Shown: positions 11,920 through 23,245 of the stretch, one piece after another
Position numbering within the stretch: position 1 is the stretch's first letter
Layout of the letters: every line of letters begins with the position of its first letter
Assembly (NCBI RefSeq): GCF_902686445.1
Contig: NC_062224.1
Coordinates: 46,065,156-46,129,155, forward strand
Reading direction: 5' to 3'
Length of the DNA: 64,000 nucleotides
Origin: Sciurus carolinensis
Taxonomy: Eukaryota > Chordata > Mammalia > Rodentia > Sciuridae
Translations under genes and position numbers: made by a program
The notes under the pieces: generated by a model
What the model was told of the DNA's origin: nothing
Seen by the model: the letters and a program-made list of their open reading frames with translations, nothing else
The model's database searches: none

Positions 11920-12713
11920 GAGCAGGATGTTAAGAGTGAGGAAATTCAAGTTCAAGGTGCAGAATTGCCTTGAGTGAGTCCTGTGCCTATAGGTCACTCG
12001 TTTTCATTCTCAGAGCTTCACCTCTCACTAGCACAATGAGTGGCCTGGACTAGCTAGCATGTGGCTCTTGGTTCCCAGAATTTAATTTTCTACACATAGC
12101 TACAGTTTTTATAATGACTGACATAACTGTCTCTCCCAGTTCAGGCAGGTCGTGGGTCAGGGGTAACAGGGACCTGGCAAGTTCCATGAGGAGTATGTGG
12201 GACTTCTGGAAAAGAATCCAGAAGTCAGAGCTTTGAAGAAGACACTCCCATGGAGCAGGAAAGCTCAGAGTAGTGACTGGTTCCACTTGACACCCAGAAA
12301 AGGAAGACACTAGTTGTAACATCTCGTTTCTCCAGCAATCCAGCTGTAGGAAACAGCATCGCTAACCACCCAGATCCTATACCAGGGAAGAGCTGGTGGT
12401 TTTTAGCTCCATCCTTACAATACCCTCCTGGACTCTGCCTTTTTGTCCTCCAGTCACAGAAATTCTGGGTTAAATTTCTTTAAATTATCAGGAATGCAAC
12501 CATGTAGGTAAATAGACTTACATATATGCCAAATTACTATGTGGCAAATATGCGTGTTAGGGGTATCGTATTTGTAATAACATTTATTCAATCATAGCAC
12601 TATGGCATGGTCTTGGGTATTCAGTCTCAATAGTTCTTGAAAATCATTGAATCATTCTTCTCATTTATCATCTAGGCACCAAAATTTCTAGATAATAAAC
12701 AATAAGACTTAAA

Positions 12714-12895
12714 CCAGTGGTTCTCCATTATTAATATGGAGAGGAGAGCTGAAATTTTGGAGTGTTTGTTAAGGTACAGATTCCTGAACATACCACTAGA
12801 AATTCTGCATTAGCAGGTCTGGGAGCAGCCCAGGAGTCTGCACTGTGTACTAGGACACAGCATGATTCTGAGGCTCATGGTGCAGAGGGGACACG
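12714..12895 (+). mobile_element. MER5A-like hAT non-autonomous DNA transposon
   Basis: 'aaccagtggttctccatta' begins the copy, followed by 'gtacagattcctgaacat', 'gaaattctgcattagcag' and 'ctgggagcagcccaggag', which match the MER5A order. The family is a hAT-Charlie-type element inactive for tens of millions of years. The 3' end is diverged. Confidence 0.65.
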
Positions 12896-12899
12896 GCTG

Positions 12900-14435
12900 T
12901 GGAGACACTGACCTACACCCCACCGCTCTGCCAGTTCCCATCAATTGCCTGTCTCTCATTTTAGACCTTGACTGTTTTTTCCTGAATCAGTCAAACAAAT
13001 CTTTTATTTTTTTTTCTCCTTTCTCCAATCTCTATAGATAGAGAACATGACTTCCTGAGCCCCAACCCTGGATTCACATTTAACACCATCCTTCATGGCT
13101 CTAAAATCACCTCCCATGAACCTTGAGTGCTGATCTTTCCTGCTCTATCCTTCATCTTTCCCATTTGCCTTATCATTTAACCATGTTGAGCTAAAATTTG
13201 TACCCTGAATGTTTCTACTTGTTACACTGCACTTACATCTCTTGGAAAATACCTTCCAGTTCCAACATGAGATTCCAGATTTATTTCCTTTAGGCAAAGG
13301 CTTTAGGGGCCTCTAGGTCTCCCCACACCTCCTAAACAATGGAAGTGGGGACTTCTCACTCCCAGTCCCTAGTGAGCTGGTCCTAGAGAAGGGACTTCCC
13401 CAGGGAAGGGGGCAGGGTCGCTGTAGGGGCTCAGCCCCCAGATGGCCTCCTTCCAGCTCCTAGTTTGTTTCTTTGCCTCAGATCAATTCATTCCTTTTTT
13501 TCCAAAAATTCTTGGGTTTGTCCCGTTGCTTTGACTTTCACTGTACCCACCTGTTCCTTGGGATCAAGGTTTCCTTCCTTCTCTGTCTCCTAAGCCTTGG
13601 GATCAGCCATAAATACCCTCCTACTCTCTGACTCCTGAAGTAAGCCACAATCCTTTAATCCTTTTGAAGTTGGGAACAGCTGGAAACAGGTTGAGGGTAA
13701 AAGAGCATAGAGACCCAGGGATGTTAAGTCCAAAGCCCCCTGGCCAGTTGTTCCATCAGGCTCATGGACGTGTAACCAGAGCTGAGGCCTCATGCTTCTC
13801 TGAACACCCCATGTTCTTGGGAACCCCTCCCAAATCCACTCTCCTAGCTCTCTCTCTAGTGCATACTAGCGTGTTCTCCCCATCCCCTCAACACATTGTC
13901 CTTCCTCCTATTTATTTCAGCATTTCATGTCATGATCCCAAACCCACCTCCTTAGGAGAGAAGGAAGTTGGAATGATGCTAATGATGGATTGGGAGCCTC
14001 CCAAATATCCCCAGGAAGATCCCTTTATAATTTAGAGACACAGACTTCCATCATCAACTAGTTTTTGTTTTAAACCAATAAAAGGCCACCTGTCTTCCTC
14101 CCAAGAAGCCAAAGTTGGTATGGAAGCCCCAGGACACTGGGGCTGATGTCTGAGGGGAACAAGAGAAGTGGCAGATGATGACTCACACGTGCACTGGATC
14201 AGAAAGCCACATTTTTCTTTGTCTGGCATGCTTTTCCTTCTCTTTTACTTCTGGTTACAAAACTCTTTCTCATAGCTGATAGTTCTTCACTCATGTCTCT
14301 GCATTGGTGCCTGGGGAAGGAGGTTCATCTTCCTAAATTACGGGTTCACTACAAGCCTGCACGTGAGGCCACATCCTCCCATGCAGCCACTGCAGCCACA
14401 AAGCAACATGTAGCAACATGTAGCAGTTCCAGTCT
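12900..14435. other. Unassigned, moderately GC-rich DNA
   Basis: Pyrimidine-rich and slightly higher in GC than the surroundings. The 123-codon frame at 13664-14035 has no recognisable domain and an opposing frame overlaps it (13590-13793 minus). An old, unrecognised repeat or unique DNA are both possible. Confidence 0.4.
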
Positions 14436-14439
14436 TGGG

Positions 14440-14615
14440 AGCTGCAAGCCTGGGTTTCCCACTTTCATGACCTTTGGCAAGTGATTTAAATTTTCTGTGT
14501 CTCGGTTTCCTTGTCTGTAAAAGCGAGGTCATAAAAATTTACCTTATAAGGATTACTGTGAGATAAAACACTTATAACAGTGCCAGCAACTTATTACTGT
14601 TATTTAGTAATAACT
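14440..14615 (+). mobile_element. MIR element, sense
   Basis: 'caagcctgggtttccca', 'atgacctttggcaagtgatt', 'cggtttccttgtctgtaa', 'aaggattactgtgagata' and 'acagtgccagcaac' follow the MIR order closely. Confidence 0.85.
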
Positions 14616-14731
14616 TACTCTAATAACATTTTGTATCCATCCACCTGATTTCTTCCCTGATTCCTCAGTTCCCTGAAGATCCCCAACAGATCAGTTTAAA
14701 TCATAACTCTCTTTTAGACAACCAAAAGCAA

Positions 14732-14862
14732 ATTTTTTTTTAAATTTTATTTTGAGACAGGGTCTTGCCAAATTGCCTGGGCTAGTCTTGAACTTGTTAT
14801 CCTCCTGCTGCAGTCTCCCAAGTTGCTAGGATTCCAGGTGTGCCCCACCACATCTAGCAGGA
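14732..14862 (-). mobile_element. B1-like SINE half, antisense
   Basis: A T-run is followed by 'ttgagacagggtcttgcc', 'cctgggctagtcttgaac' and 'caccacatctagc'. There is no ID-like half, so it is either a monomeric B1-type copy or a truncated dimer. Confidence 0.8.
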
Positions 14863-14864
14863 TG

Positions 14865-15765
14865 TTTAATAATTTGTAATGAGTTGTGATTTTTCTAAAC
14901 ATGTCTGAAAAAAATCAACCCCATTTTCATCACACTAGATAACCTAAAATGCAAATGAACTCAAACACAATCGATCAATAGAGAATGAGGTTAGTAGGAC
15001 CAGGAAATTGATCTTTTCCTAGGCAAGGGAGGTGGGGGGTGCTATTATCTTAGCAAGAGATTTATAACCTTCATCAGCCAGGGAAAAAGAAAACTGAACT
15101 GATTACCACACTAGCCCCTAAAAGTTATATTTTTAAGAAAATGCACACTTGTGGTCTCTGGGTACCCTCCTGTGGGAAGTGAAGCCCCGCCTGGGCGGCT
15201 CTCACCTGTGGCTGACGGCTTGCTCCTGCGCCCACCTCAGCAGCCCCCACAGCCCTCTGCGCCCGCCAGCTCTGCTCTCATGGAAACCTTGCCAGCGCTG
15301 CCTCTCTGCTGTTCCACTGTGGCATTTTCTAGCAGCACTGAGCTGCCTAACTGGGCTCTTGAGGTTATTGTTCCAGGAACCAATTTTTGTTTTTATATTG
15401 CTCTAGTTACACAAGCTGCATAGTTTTGAGTGACCTGTTCCAACCTTATTTTTTCCTAAATTTAGTTACTAAAGTAACCATGGGTGTGCATGCTTTTGCA
15501 TGTGCTTATTTTTTTTTTAACAGACCACATTTTGTAAGAAAATATGTATCAAATTAGAGCAGAAACACCTGTATTATTATAATCACCTTGAAAACATAGC
15601 TCAATGTATCCACATTGTCTTTGTTGTAGTTTAGTTTTGAAATTACCACAAAAAAACCCACTAACTTGGGTGTTCAATTATTTGTGTTCAATGATCCAGA
15701 GTTGACTATGTTCTAAGAACAATTGAAGATTTAGGCTTCAGTTTTTGACTTATACATTTATATTG
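14865..15765. other. Unassigned DNA with a small GC-rich core (about 15150-15330)
   Basis: The core has two overlapping plus-strand open frames (15149-15406 and 15151-15423), few CpGs compared with the island at 39.6 kb, and no repeat match I recognise. It may be a conserved non-coding element or an old exon-like fragment; neither is shown. Confidence 0.35.
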
Positions 15766-15766
15766 A

Positions 15767-16135
15767 CCAACTTTCCATAGCTGTAACAAATAATTGAGAT
15801 AATAAATTTATGGAGAAAAAAGGTGTATTTTGGCTCACAGTTTTGAAGATTCAGTTTGTGATTGATTGTCCCCATTGCTTTTGGGCCAATGACAAGGAAG
15901 AACATCATGGCAGGTAACACATGATGGAGTAAAGATGCTCACCTCATGACCAGAAAGCACAAAAGGGAGAGGAAGAGATCAGGGTCCCCTAATCTCCTTC
16001 TAGCGCATGCCCCAAATGACTTAAAACCTCCCACTAGGCCCCACCTACTAAATGTTCCACCACCTCCCAATAGTGCCCCTTTGCAGACTAAAACATGGGC
16101 CTTTGGGAGACATTAAAAAATCTAAACTATAGCAA
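15767..16135 (-). mobile_element. MaLR-type LTR, antisense
   Basis: It begins near 'ccatagctgtaacaaata', then 'tattttggctcacagttttg', 'acatcatggcaggtaac', 'ccaccacctcccaatag' and ends 'aatctaaactatagca'. The same order is seen at 22462-22752, 36238-36597 and 45693-46067, so these four are copies of one sciurid MaLR subfamily. Confidence 0.75.
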
Positions 16136-16549
16136 CATCGTTTTTTTGTGAAACCATTTTATTTTCATGACCTATATGTTCACTCTCATTCTTTTCCAAA
16201 AACCTGCTTCTTAGTGACTATTTTGTTTTCAGTGTTGTCAATATGATCCATCATGCTAAGATAACAGAATGATTTATAGTCATTGAAAAAGAAGATAATC
16301 TAAACTAGAGAAATCACCTAGATGTTCATTTGTTTGAATATTTCACATATAAGACCTCCATTGCTTTGTCATGTGATGTGTGATACATTTACCTAAAATG
16401 GCATCAATTTTTTAAAAAGCTCACATATAGAACATGCCCTTTCAAATACATACAAATCAAATCCTTGTTATACCATTTGTTATACTATTTTCCCTACATA
16501 CATTATTTTAAAAAAATCACAAAGCTATCTAAAAAATTAGTAGCCAATG

Positions 16550-17000
16550 TTGCTTGAATGCTTCCTTTGTGTTAAGCACTTTTCTAAGTATTTCAGTGGT
16601 ATTAACTCATTAATACTCAAATCAATCCCTAAAAGATAAGTACTTTTATTATGCTCATTTTTTCAGGAAAGAAATTTGAGGCACAGAGGGGTTAATGTGC
16701 CTAAGGTCACATACCTAGTGCATAGTGAAGCCAACACAGATTACCTTTTTTTTTTCTTTCTCTTTTTTTTTTTTTGGTACCAGGGATTGAACCTAGGGGT
16801 ACTTAACAGCCACATCCCCAGCCCATTTGCATTTTTTATTCTGAGACAGGGTCTTGCTAAGCTGCTTAGGGTCTTGATAAATTGCTGAGGATGGTCTCAA
16901 ACTTGTGATCTTCCTGCCTCAGCTTCCGAAGTCACTGGGATTACTGGCATGTGCCACTGTTTCTGGCTGAAACCAATATTAAAAGTCCAAAATTCTGACT
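16550..17000 (-). mobile_element. MIR element, antisense, split by a dimeric SINE
   Basis: The left part reads 'ctttgtgttaagcactttt', 'ttgaggcacagaggggtta' and 'aaggtcacatacctagtg'; the right part resumes at 'attctgactccagagcct'. The SINE at 16746-16970 lies between them, so the MIR is the older layer. Confidence 0.8.
16746..16970 (-). mobile_element. Sciurid dimeric SINE, antisense
   Basis: A long T-rich start is followed by 'ggtaccagggattgaacc', 'cagccacatccccagccc', then the B1-like half 'gagacagggtcttgctaag' to 'ggcatgtgccactgtttc'. It has inserted into the MIR at 16550-17000. Confidence 0.9.
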
Positions 17001-17059
17001 CCAGAGCCTGTGGGATAAAAATCCTGGTCCCTCACTACCACCAGGCTGCCTTAAGGAGG

Positions 17060-17200
17060 AAAGAAATATTATTCCCACTGAATAGTTGAAGAAACTGAGA
17101 CTTGAAAGAATAAGTACCTTGTCCAAAGTCATAGATGTTAAGCAGTAGAACAGGGAATTGAAGTAAAAACATAAGCACTTGGCCTCTTGGATCCCTCTTG
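17060..17200 (-). mobile_element. MIR fragment, antisense
   Basis: 'attattcccactgaatag', 'gaaactgagacttgaaag', 'ccttgtccaaagtcataga' match the central MIR core in reverse. It is a second MIR copy directly following the one at 16550-17000 and in the same orientation. Confidence 0.65.
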
Positions 17201-17204
17201 AATT

Positions 17205-20200
17205 TTTACACTTTTCTGTCCTTACAGGCTCCAAAAACTCCATTAGATCCCCTTTGTCTCTCAAAATGTTTTTGAAGTTTCAGGTAGAAAAACCTCAATA
17301 ATTTTTATTTATTACTTTTGAATTTGCATATTTACCATTTATTTCTGGTGTATATAGAAATAAGAATATCTGGTTTACACAGGACATCCATTTAAAAGGA
17401 TTCTCAAAAAAGTTCTCAAATGTGTAAATACCTTTTTAAAATTTCCATTTTAAAACACTCCTGAATGAACTTGGCAAAAGACTGGCCATTCCTGATAACT
17501 TTGAGATTCCTCCCAGTTTCTCTTTAAAACTTTCCCAGGAAAATAAACAGTAACATTAAAAATGGAAACTGAAGCTAAGATCATATGCAAAAGACCAGCC
17601 TGATTCTCCACTACCTGAATCAAAAGATTGTACAGAAGAGCACATTTTTTTAATTAAAACTCACACTCCCTATCTGAACTAGAATAGAACAACTCACAAA
17701 GGAGACAGAATCAGCTTCTGACTTGCTCATTTTATTACTGTGATATACCAGAGTAGCACTAACCAGAAGAGCAGACCTATTCCCCAACTTCATAACCAGT
17801 AAAAGTCAGATTTCTCCCTTCTACCCACTAATCAATGATTTATTTTTTATTTTTTATCAGTCTCTTCAGTTAGTCATCTCTGGCCATCCTGGTAGTAAAA
17901 GGTGGGGTGGAGGGTATTGAATAAATAATTTAGTAGCTCCCACTGGAAGAAACCATTCACAGACATAGGGATCCTGTTCTCAAAGGAAAAGGGGCCCAAA
18001 ATCTAACCCTCCATCCCAGGAGATCTGAATGTTAGACTCAGGCATAAATTGAACTGGGTTCCTCGCATCAATCTTATCCTCCAACCTGGGTAGGAAAGGA
18101 TCAACATTCACACTCCTTCCCAAGCCAGTACTTCCACTTGTTTAGAGCTGAAAGGTATGGCCTCAGCTAGAAATGCAGGGAAGATTATGTGCCCCGCTCC
18201 TCAGAAATGACCCTGAGCCAGTGACCAATACTGTGCAAAAAGCTTGCTTGAAGATGGGACAATGGTGTGGGACTGTTCACACTCCAGAGCCCACTGTGGG
18301 CTTAAGCTGAGACTGGACTTCAGCTGAACCTCTTCCTCGGCCTGGTGCTGCATCCCTTGCTCACTATGGATTTTAATGTGCAATTTCTGTCTCACTAAAT
18401 CACAGCACAAGAAACCCCATATCAGGATACACACGTAAGAAAATGTACCAAATGAATGCCCATTCTAGGTGCACTTAGTATCTTATAAATAAAGGTAACA
18501 CAAAAACCTTTATGTACATAGTTGTTCTTATTTTATTGATTTCAAATTAAACTCCAAAAAACACAGAGTCGGGATATCTTGTGGTTCTTGAAATGCATTG
18601 CCAAGTTATTTTTCTATAGGGATCATCCTAATTGTTCTGCTTCCAGAAATGTTTTAGACCACAAGTTACAGCAAAGCAGCCAGCCCTAAAAATAATCATT
18701 AGTTCAAACTAGTAAGGTTATGTTATTGCTGCTTTTATTCGTGTGTCTTGGATTGCTAATGAGGTTGAACATTTCCCCCATTAGTCTACTGATTGCACTT
18801 CTTATATGTGGATTTCCAAACTAAGGAAAGAATTCCACGCCAGGTTTCCAGAAGTTTCAACACCATGAGATTAATCTCAATCTGTGTGAGGGCTTTTCAG
18901 TTCCATGAAAGACAATTCCAAGTTGAAAAACTGGGCAAAGTCATCGGGTCTGTTTTTCCTGTGTAAAAAGGTTAAAATAAAGCAGATGTGAGACTAGCCT
19001 CAAATCTCTTTTCTCATATTGAATTATTTTTCAGGGAATTTTAACTCTTGAACATACCTGTATAAGAAGTCTGAAGAAATAATTTAATAGTCATTTAACT
19101 TACTTTTCACCTACTTTTAATAAAAACAAATGTACTAAATAAGCAGCCTAAACATAATTGTGATAAATGACCTCCTTGGCCTTAGTCCCTCAGCTCCATG
19201 GTAAACTACCCCTTGTTCTAGGTTCCCCTCTCTCCCTTCATCCCTTTCTTCCTCTTCAAGTGCTTTAAAGGTAGGTGTTTCCCACATTTCTATCCTTGGG
19301 TCTTTTGATATTTCTCCTTTCCATGCTCTTTGGTGGTTTTTTAAAATGTGAGATTAAACTATCCACTGTGATTTTTCCAGATATTTCCATTTCATTCAGA
19401 ATGTGAGATTCCTCAGTGTTTCCCCACAAATTTACTAACATTCATATTGGGGACATGCTTTTGTCAGTAAGCACCATTCAAAAGGAAATGTCACAGAGAT
19501 AAAATGGACATTTCTATATAATTCCCAGACCACTAGCCAACAGTGTCAAAAGTGCTTGTTTTCCAAAGTACAGGGATATAAAACAGAAGTTGGTAGACAA
19601 ATTCAACCCTAGGGTATATATATTTTTGTCTGTTTAGACTTAAAAGTACTTGTGAATGTCTAAAACTGAAAGATTTCACATCCAACTTCTAAATTCTCCT
19701 TAAAAAAAAAAAAAAGATCTGATAACGTTAGCCTCCAAATTCCCATATGGCCAACTACTGGCCCCTTCTTTAAATGAGCCATGCACCCTCCAGTTTGTTG
19801 CTCCCCATTGCCTTGACCTTCATACCTCTTTACCTCTTTCCTTTATATCCTTCCCTCCCTCTTCCCCTTCCTTCCTTTGCATACTTGTTCCCTGGCTGAG
19901 ATTCTCTCCCTTTATACTTCCTTCAGTTCATCCATGTATGTGGCAAATCCTCCTCAGGTTAGAATCCTGCTTGGATTCTCTGTATAGCCTCTCCCAAACA
20001 GTCACTGTCAATACTACCAAGTTAGTTACTGACTTCTCTGTTCTTAGTCTTTGTGACCTGTATATCTGCATATGTTTATCCATAAACATTGAACACACAA
20101 TAAATATTGAGAGACTAGCTTGCAGCACTCTGTGAGGGACTTCACATAGAAAATCAAACAAAACGTAGTCCTAAGCAATAAGGAGTATATAATTTGTGGA

Positions 20201-22015
20201 AAATTCTATGCTAACAGGTTGAGTAAGGCACTATGGAAGCATACAGAAAAGACCACTCCATTGAAACCAGGCTTCCTGGAATAAATGACTCACTTGTTCT
20301 GAGATTTGAAGGACAAGGAGGAATTAGTTTAACTAATAAGTTGATGAAAAGTGAATTTCAGGGAAGGAGGCAGTATCTGAGAAGGCACGTAAGCATAAAA
20401 CATACAGTGTGTACGGGGAATTGCAATAAGCTCCATATTACTATAGAGAAGGGTACATTCCCTGAAGCATTAAAAAATGAGCCAAGAATCATTTTAACCT
20501 ACTCCCTTTCTTCAAAACCTTGGTTTCCTTGGATCCCAAATGAAATTGTAGAATTCATTAAATATCACGACTAAAATAAATAAAAGTAATTCTATCTTAG
20601 AAGAAAGATTTAATTTTTACCTTGAGACATGCATTTTTCACTTCAGTTATATGATACTATGCACATATTTAGCTCTCCATTAAACTTTCTGTAGAAGCCA
20701 GAGTTCGAACAGAGTGTGGAAGCGAGAATATAATACAGGCCATTTTTTACATCAGTCCTATCTTACTCCTTTGTTTTCAAAGCCAGAAATGTAAAAACTA
20801 ATGAAAAAGCTTTCATAAATATAGTCAATGGAAATTAGAGTTTGCTCACTTATCTCAAGAAAACAAGAACCAATTTTACCCCAAACTTTGCCAAATAATT
20901 TTCTGGAAGTTGTGAGTTAATCAAATATGATTCCCCACATCTCTTTTCTTGAGGATTGTTTGGCAAATATAAAATGTAACTGAGTTAAAGTTTCCTCTCT
21001 ATCTTCCCAGTGGAATTTTCTGCTACAATGTCAGGAAAATATTGTCCGAATTTATCTCAAAGGCAGACTAGACAATATTTTACATTTTCCCCCTGAAAAC
21101 ACTTTCAAGATTTAAGTCATGAAGAGCAGAGACCAGTTTTAGCTGCAATTTGCTCTCCTTATAGCTGCATTTTAATCATAACCACCTGGAGAATACTTAA
21201 TACACATTAATATTGGTATTTGCCTCTTAAAATTTCAGGTTTCATATACAAAATTTCAACTATATCTGTAAAATATGACAAGTGCACCAATGAAAGATAT
21301 TGGTTTTGAAAGCTGAAGTAACTGGTAGTCTCTTTGGTGTTCTGAAAACGAGGCCCCTACATTCTTCAGCCAAATATCTTTCATTTTTGTAACTAACAAA
21401 CTTCAGGATAGAACATAAGAACTTTGTCATGAGTGTTCAAATCCTCACAAAGTAAGGCAAACACTCCAGGATTTTCCACGGGATTGACATCTTGATAATG
21501 ATATAAATCATTCTCACAAATTGCTGGGCAGGGTTTAGATGCTTAGCAGTGAATAACTGATTTTTTTCCTGCCAAATTCCTTGCTGTGAATTACATTGCT
21601 GGAACACTATTAAATGTTCATTCTTATGGTTTCCTTTAGCTCATTTGTTCAGAAGAATTTTGAAAGGGCTTCAAAGATACTATTGGGTTTAGTTGTATCC
21701 CCCAAAGGCTTGAGAACACAGCTCTTTATCTTCTCCATCATTATGCACAAGTCAGGCAGAAATGCATGGGGTAGCACCAAGTTCTTAGAGGTAATCATAA
21801 GATGCATCAGACAACTAGTATGAAAATATGATTTTGATCTTTCACAAAACTTAAAGTGTGATAACATAAGGCAAGATATTTTCTTGCATGACTGTATAAT
21901 CCAAAATTACTGGAATCATTTCTAAATATCATCTCAAATAAACTTTTGGCAATACCCAGAACGTATGTTACCTGAGAATTTCTTCAGTTTAGTGACGTTT
22001 TTGTCCTCCGGTGAT
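17205..22015. other. Long unassigned stretch
   Basis: Except for the possible L1 piece at 18580-18815, a poly(A) run at 19700-19713 and a pyrimidine-rich patch at 19790-19930, no gene or repeat is recognised in 4.8 kb. The 113-codon frame at 20233-20574 has ordinary AT-rich codon use and no known motif. Confidence 0.4.
18580..18815 (-). mobile_element. Old L1 fragment, antisense
   Basis: 'gattgctaatgaggttgaac' followed by 'tagtctactgattgcactt' and 'cttatatgtggatttcc' resembles the reverse of the L1 ORF2 3' region. The copy is diverged and its edges are uncertain. Confidence 0.45.
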
Positions 22016-22017
22016 TT

Positions 22018-22138
22018 CAAGGGCTACTGGGTGTAATCCAGAGGTAGAGCACTTGCCTAACACACATGGGAACTTGGGTTCAATCCCCAGCACTGCAATG
22101 AATAAATAAACAAACAAATAAATAAATAAATGAAAATT
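22018..22138 (+). mobile_element. ID-type SINE, sense, with A-rich tail
   Basis: A tRNA-like body ('gtaatccagaggtagagcac', a good B box ggttcaatccc at 22077-22087) is followed by an (aaat)n tail. Imperfect flanking repeats aagggctact (22018) and aaggactact (22150) may be the target-site duplication. The B box makes it look tRNA-like, but no cloverleaf is intact. Confidence 0.85.
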
Positions 22139-22461
22139 TGTAAAAATAAAAGGACTACTTTGTACAAAATCATTTCAGCCACTTTAGTTTTTCTTAATGT
22201 GTTCTTACATTATTTAATATCATGTGCTACAGAGAATTGCACTCTGCAGTAAAAAAGTATATCTACATAAAGATAAGAAATAAATGAATTTGACTTGAGT
22301 GTCATTAAAACTGAGATATGAGCTACCTAGTTATTTTGATTAGTTGTTGTTATTTTTTTTTTAGACATAAAGCACATTGAGAAAGTTGAACCCATGTTGC
22401 CTGCAATATACCTGGGTACCTAGGGAAGTCTCTAAATTTGTGTTTCAGAGGGACCTTCAGC

Positions 22462-22752
22462 CACTGTGTTAGTCAACTTTTTATTACTGTAACAAAATAC
22501 CTGAGATAACTTGTAAGGAGGAAAGGTTATACTTTGGGCTTGTGACTTCAGAGGTTTCAGTCCATGATCACTTGGCCCGACAGCTTTGGGCCTGGGGTGC
22601 AGCAGTGCCTTATGATGGGAACGTGCAGTGTTAGCAGTTGCTCACCTCATAGTGTGGGTAGGTTCCACCACCTTACAATAGTTCCATGATCTGGGGACTA
22701 AGCCTTTAGCAAACGGGTTTTAGAGGGACGTTTTAGATCAAAACTATAGCAA
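22462..22752 (-). mobile_element. MaLR-type LTR, antisense
   Basis: It begins 'tgtgttagtcaacttttta', with 'tactgtaacaaaatacctg', 'ggcttgtgacttcagagg', 'ggttccaccaccttacaat' and ends 'atcaaaactatagca'. The ORF-free length and TG-like start support a solo LTR. Confidence 0.8.
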
Positions 22753-23094
22753 CTGCCTTATAGAAAAGAAAATTAATGAGGAGTCTTTTGAAAAATATCA
22801 AGCTGGTTTTGAAAAGTAACAGGCAATGCTGACGGCATGGACCATGACTGCCTACCTTTCCTTCATACCTGAGCCCAATAAGCAAAATATTTGTTCATTC
22901 TATTTGTGCACACACGTATGTCAGCAGTCTAAAGTATGCCACTTTTTAATGAAAACTTAGACAAGGTTTAAAATATTTTTATGATTGCCAAATAATACCA
23001 AGATGTATATAGATAAAAAAGAATCATTGCCTCAGTTTCCCCACAAAATCTTCCCTCACCTACAAAAATATATATTTACATTTATATTGACAGA

Positions 23095-23245
23095 TACAAA
23101 ACAAGCAGTGTTTTCAATTATGAAATAGCATTATGTTGCACATTTTCCTGCAGCTTGCTTTATCACTCAACAGTATCTCCTGGATGATCCAAATGGTCCA
23201 TACACAAACATGTAATTCATTTTCTATTTAAAGAACACCATAAAC
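23095..23245 (-). mobile_element. Possible old L1 fragment, antisense
   Basis: 'cctgcagcttgctttatc' and 'actcaacagtatctcctgg' resemble the reverse of an old L1 3' region. The match is short and diverged. Confidence 0.35.

Noticed and set aside
13664..14035. 123-codon plus-strand frame
   Set aside because: No domain, no splice context, an overlapping opposite-strand frame and composition like the flanks.
20233..20574. 113-codon plus-strand frame
   Set aside because: No recognised motif, AT-driven composition, and no conserved start context; chance length is plausible in 64 kb.
22018..22138. tRNA-like gene with an internal B box
   Set aside because: The body matches ID-type SINEs, the anticodon arm does not fold and an A-rich tail follows.
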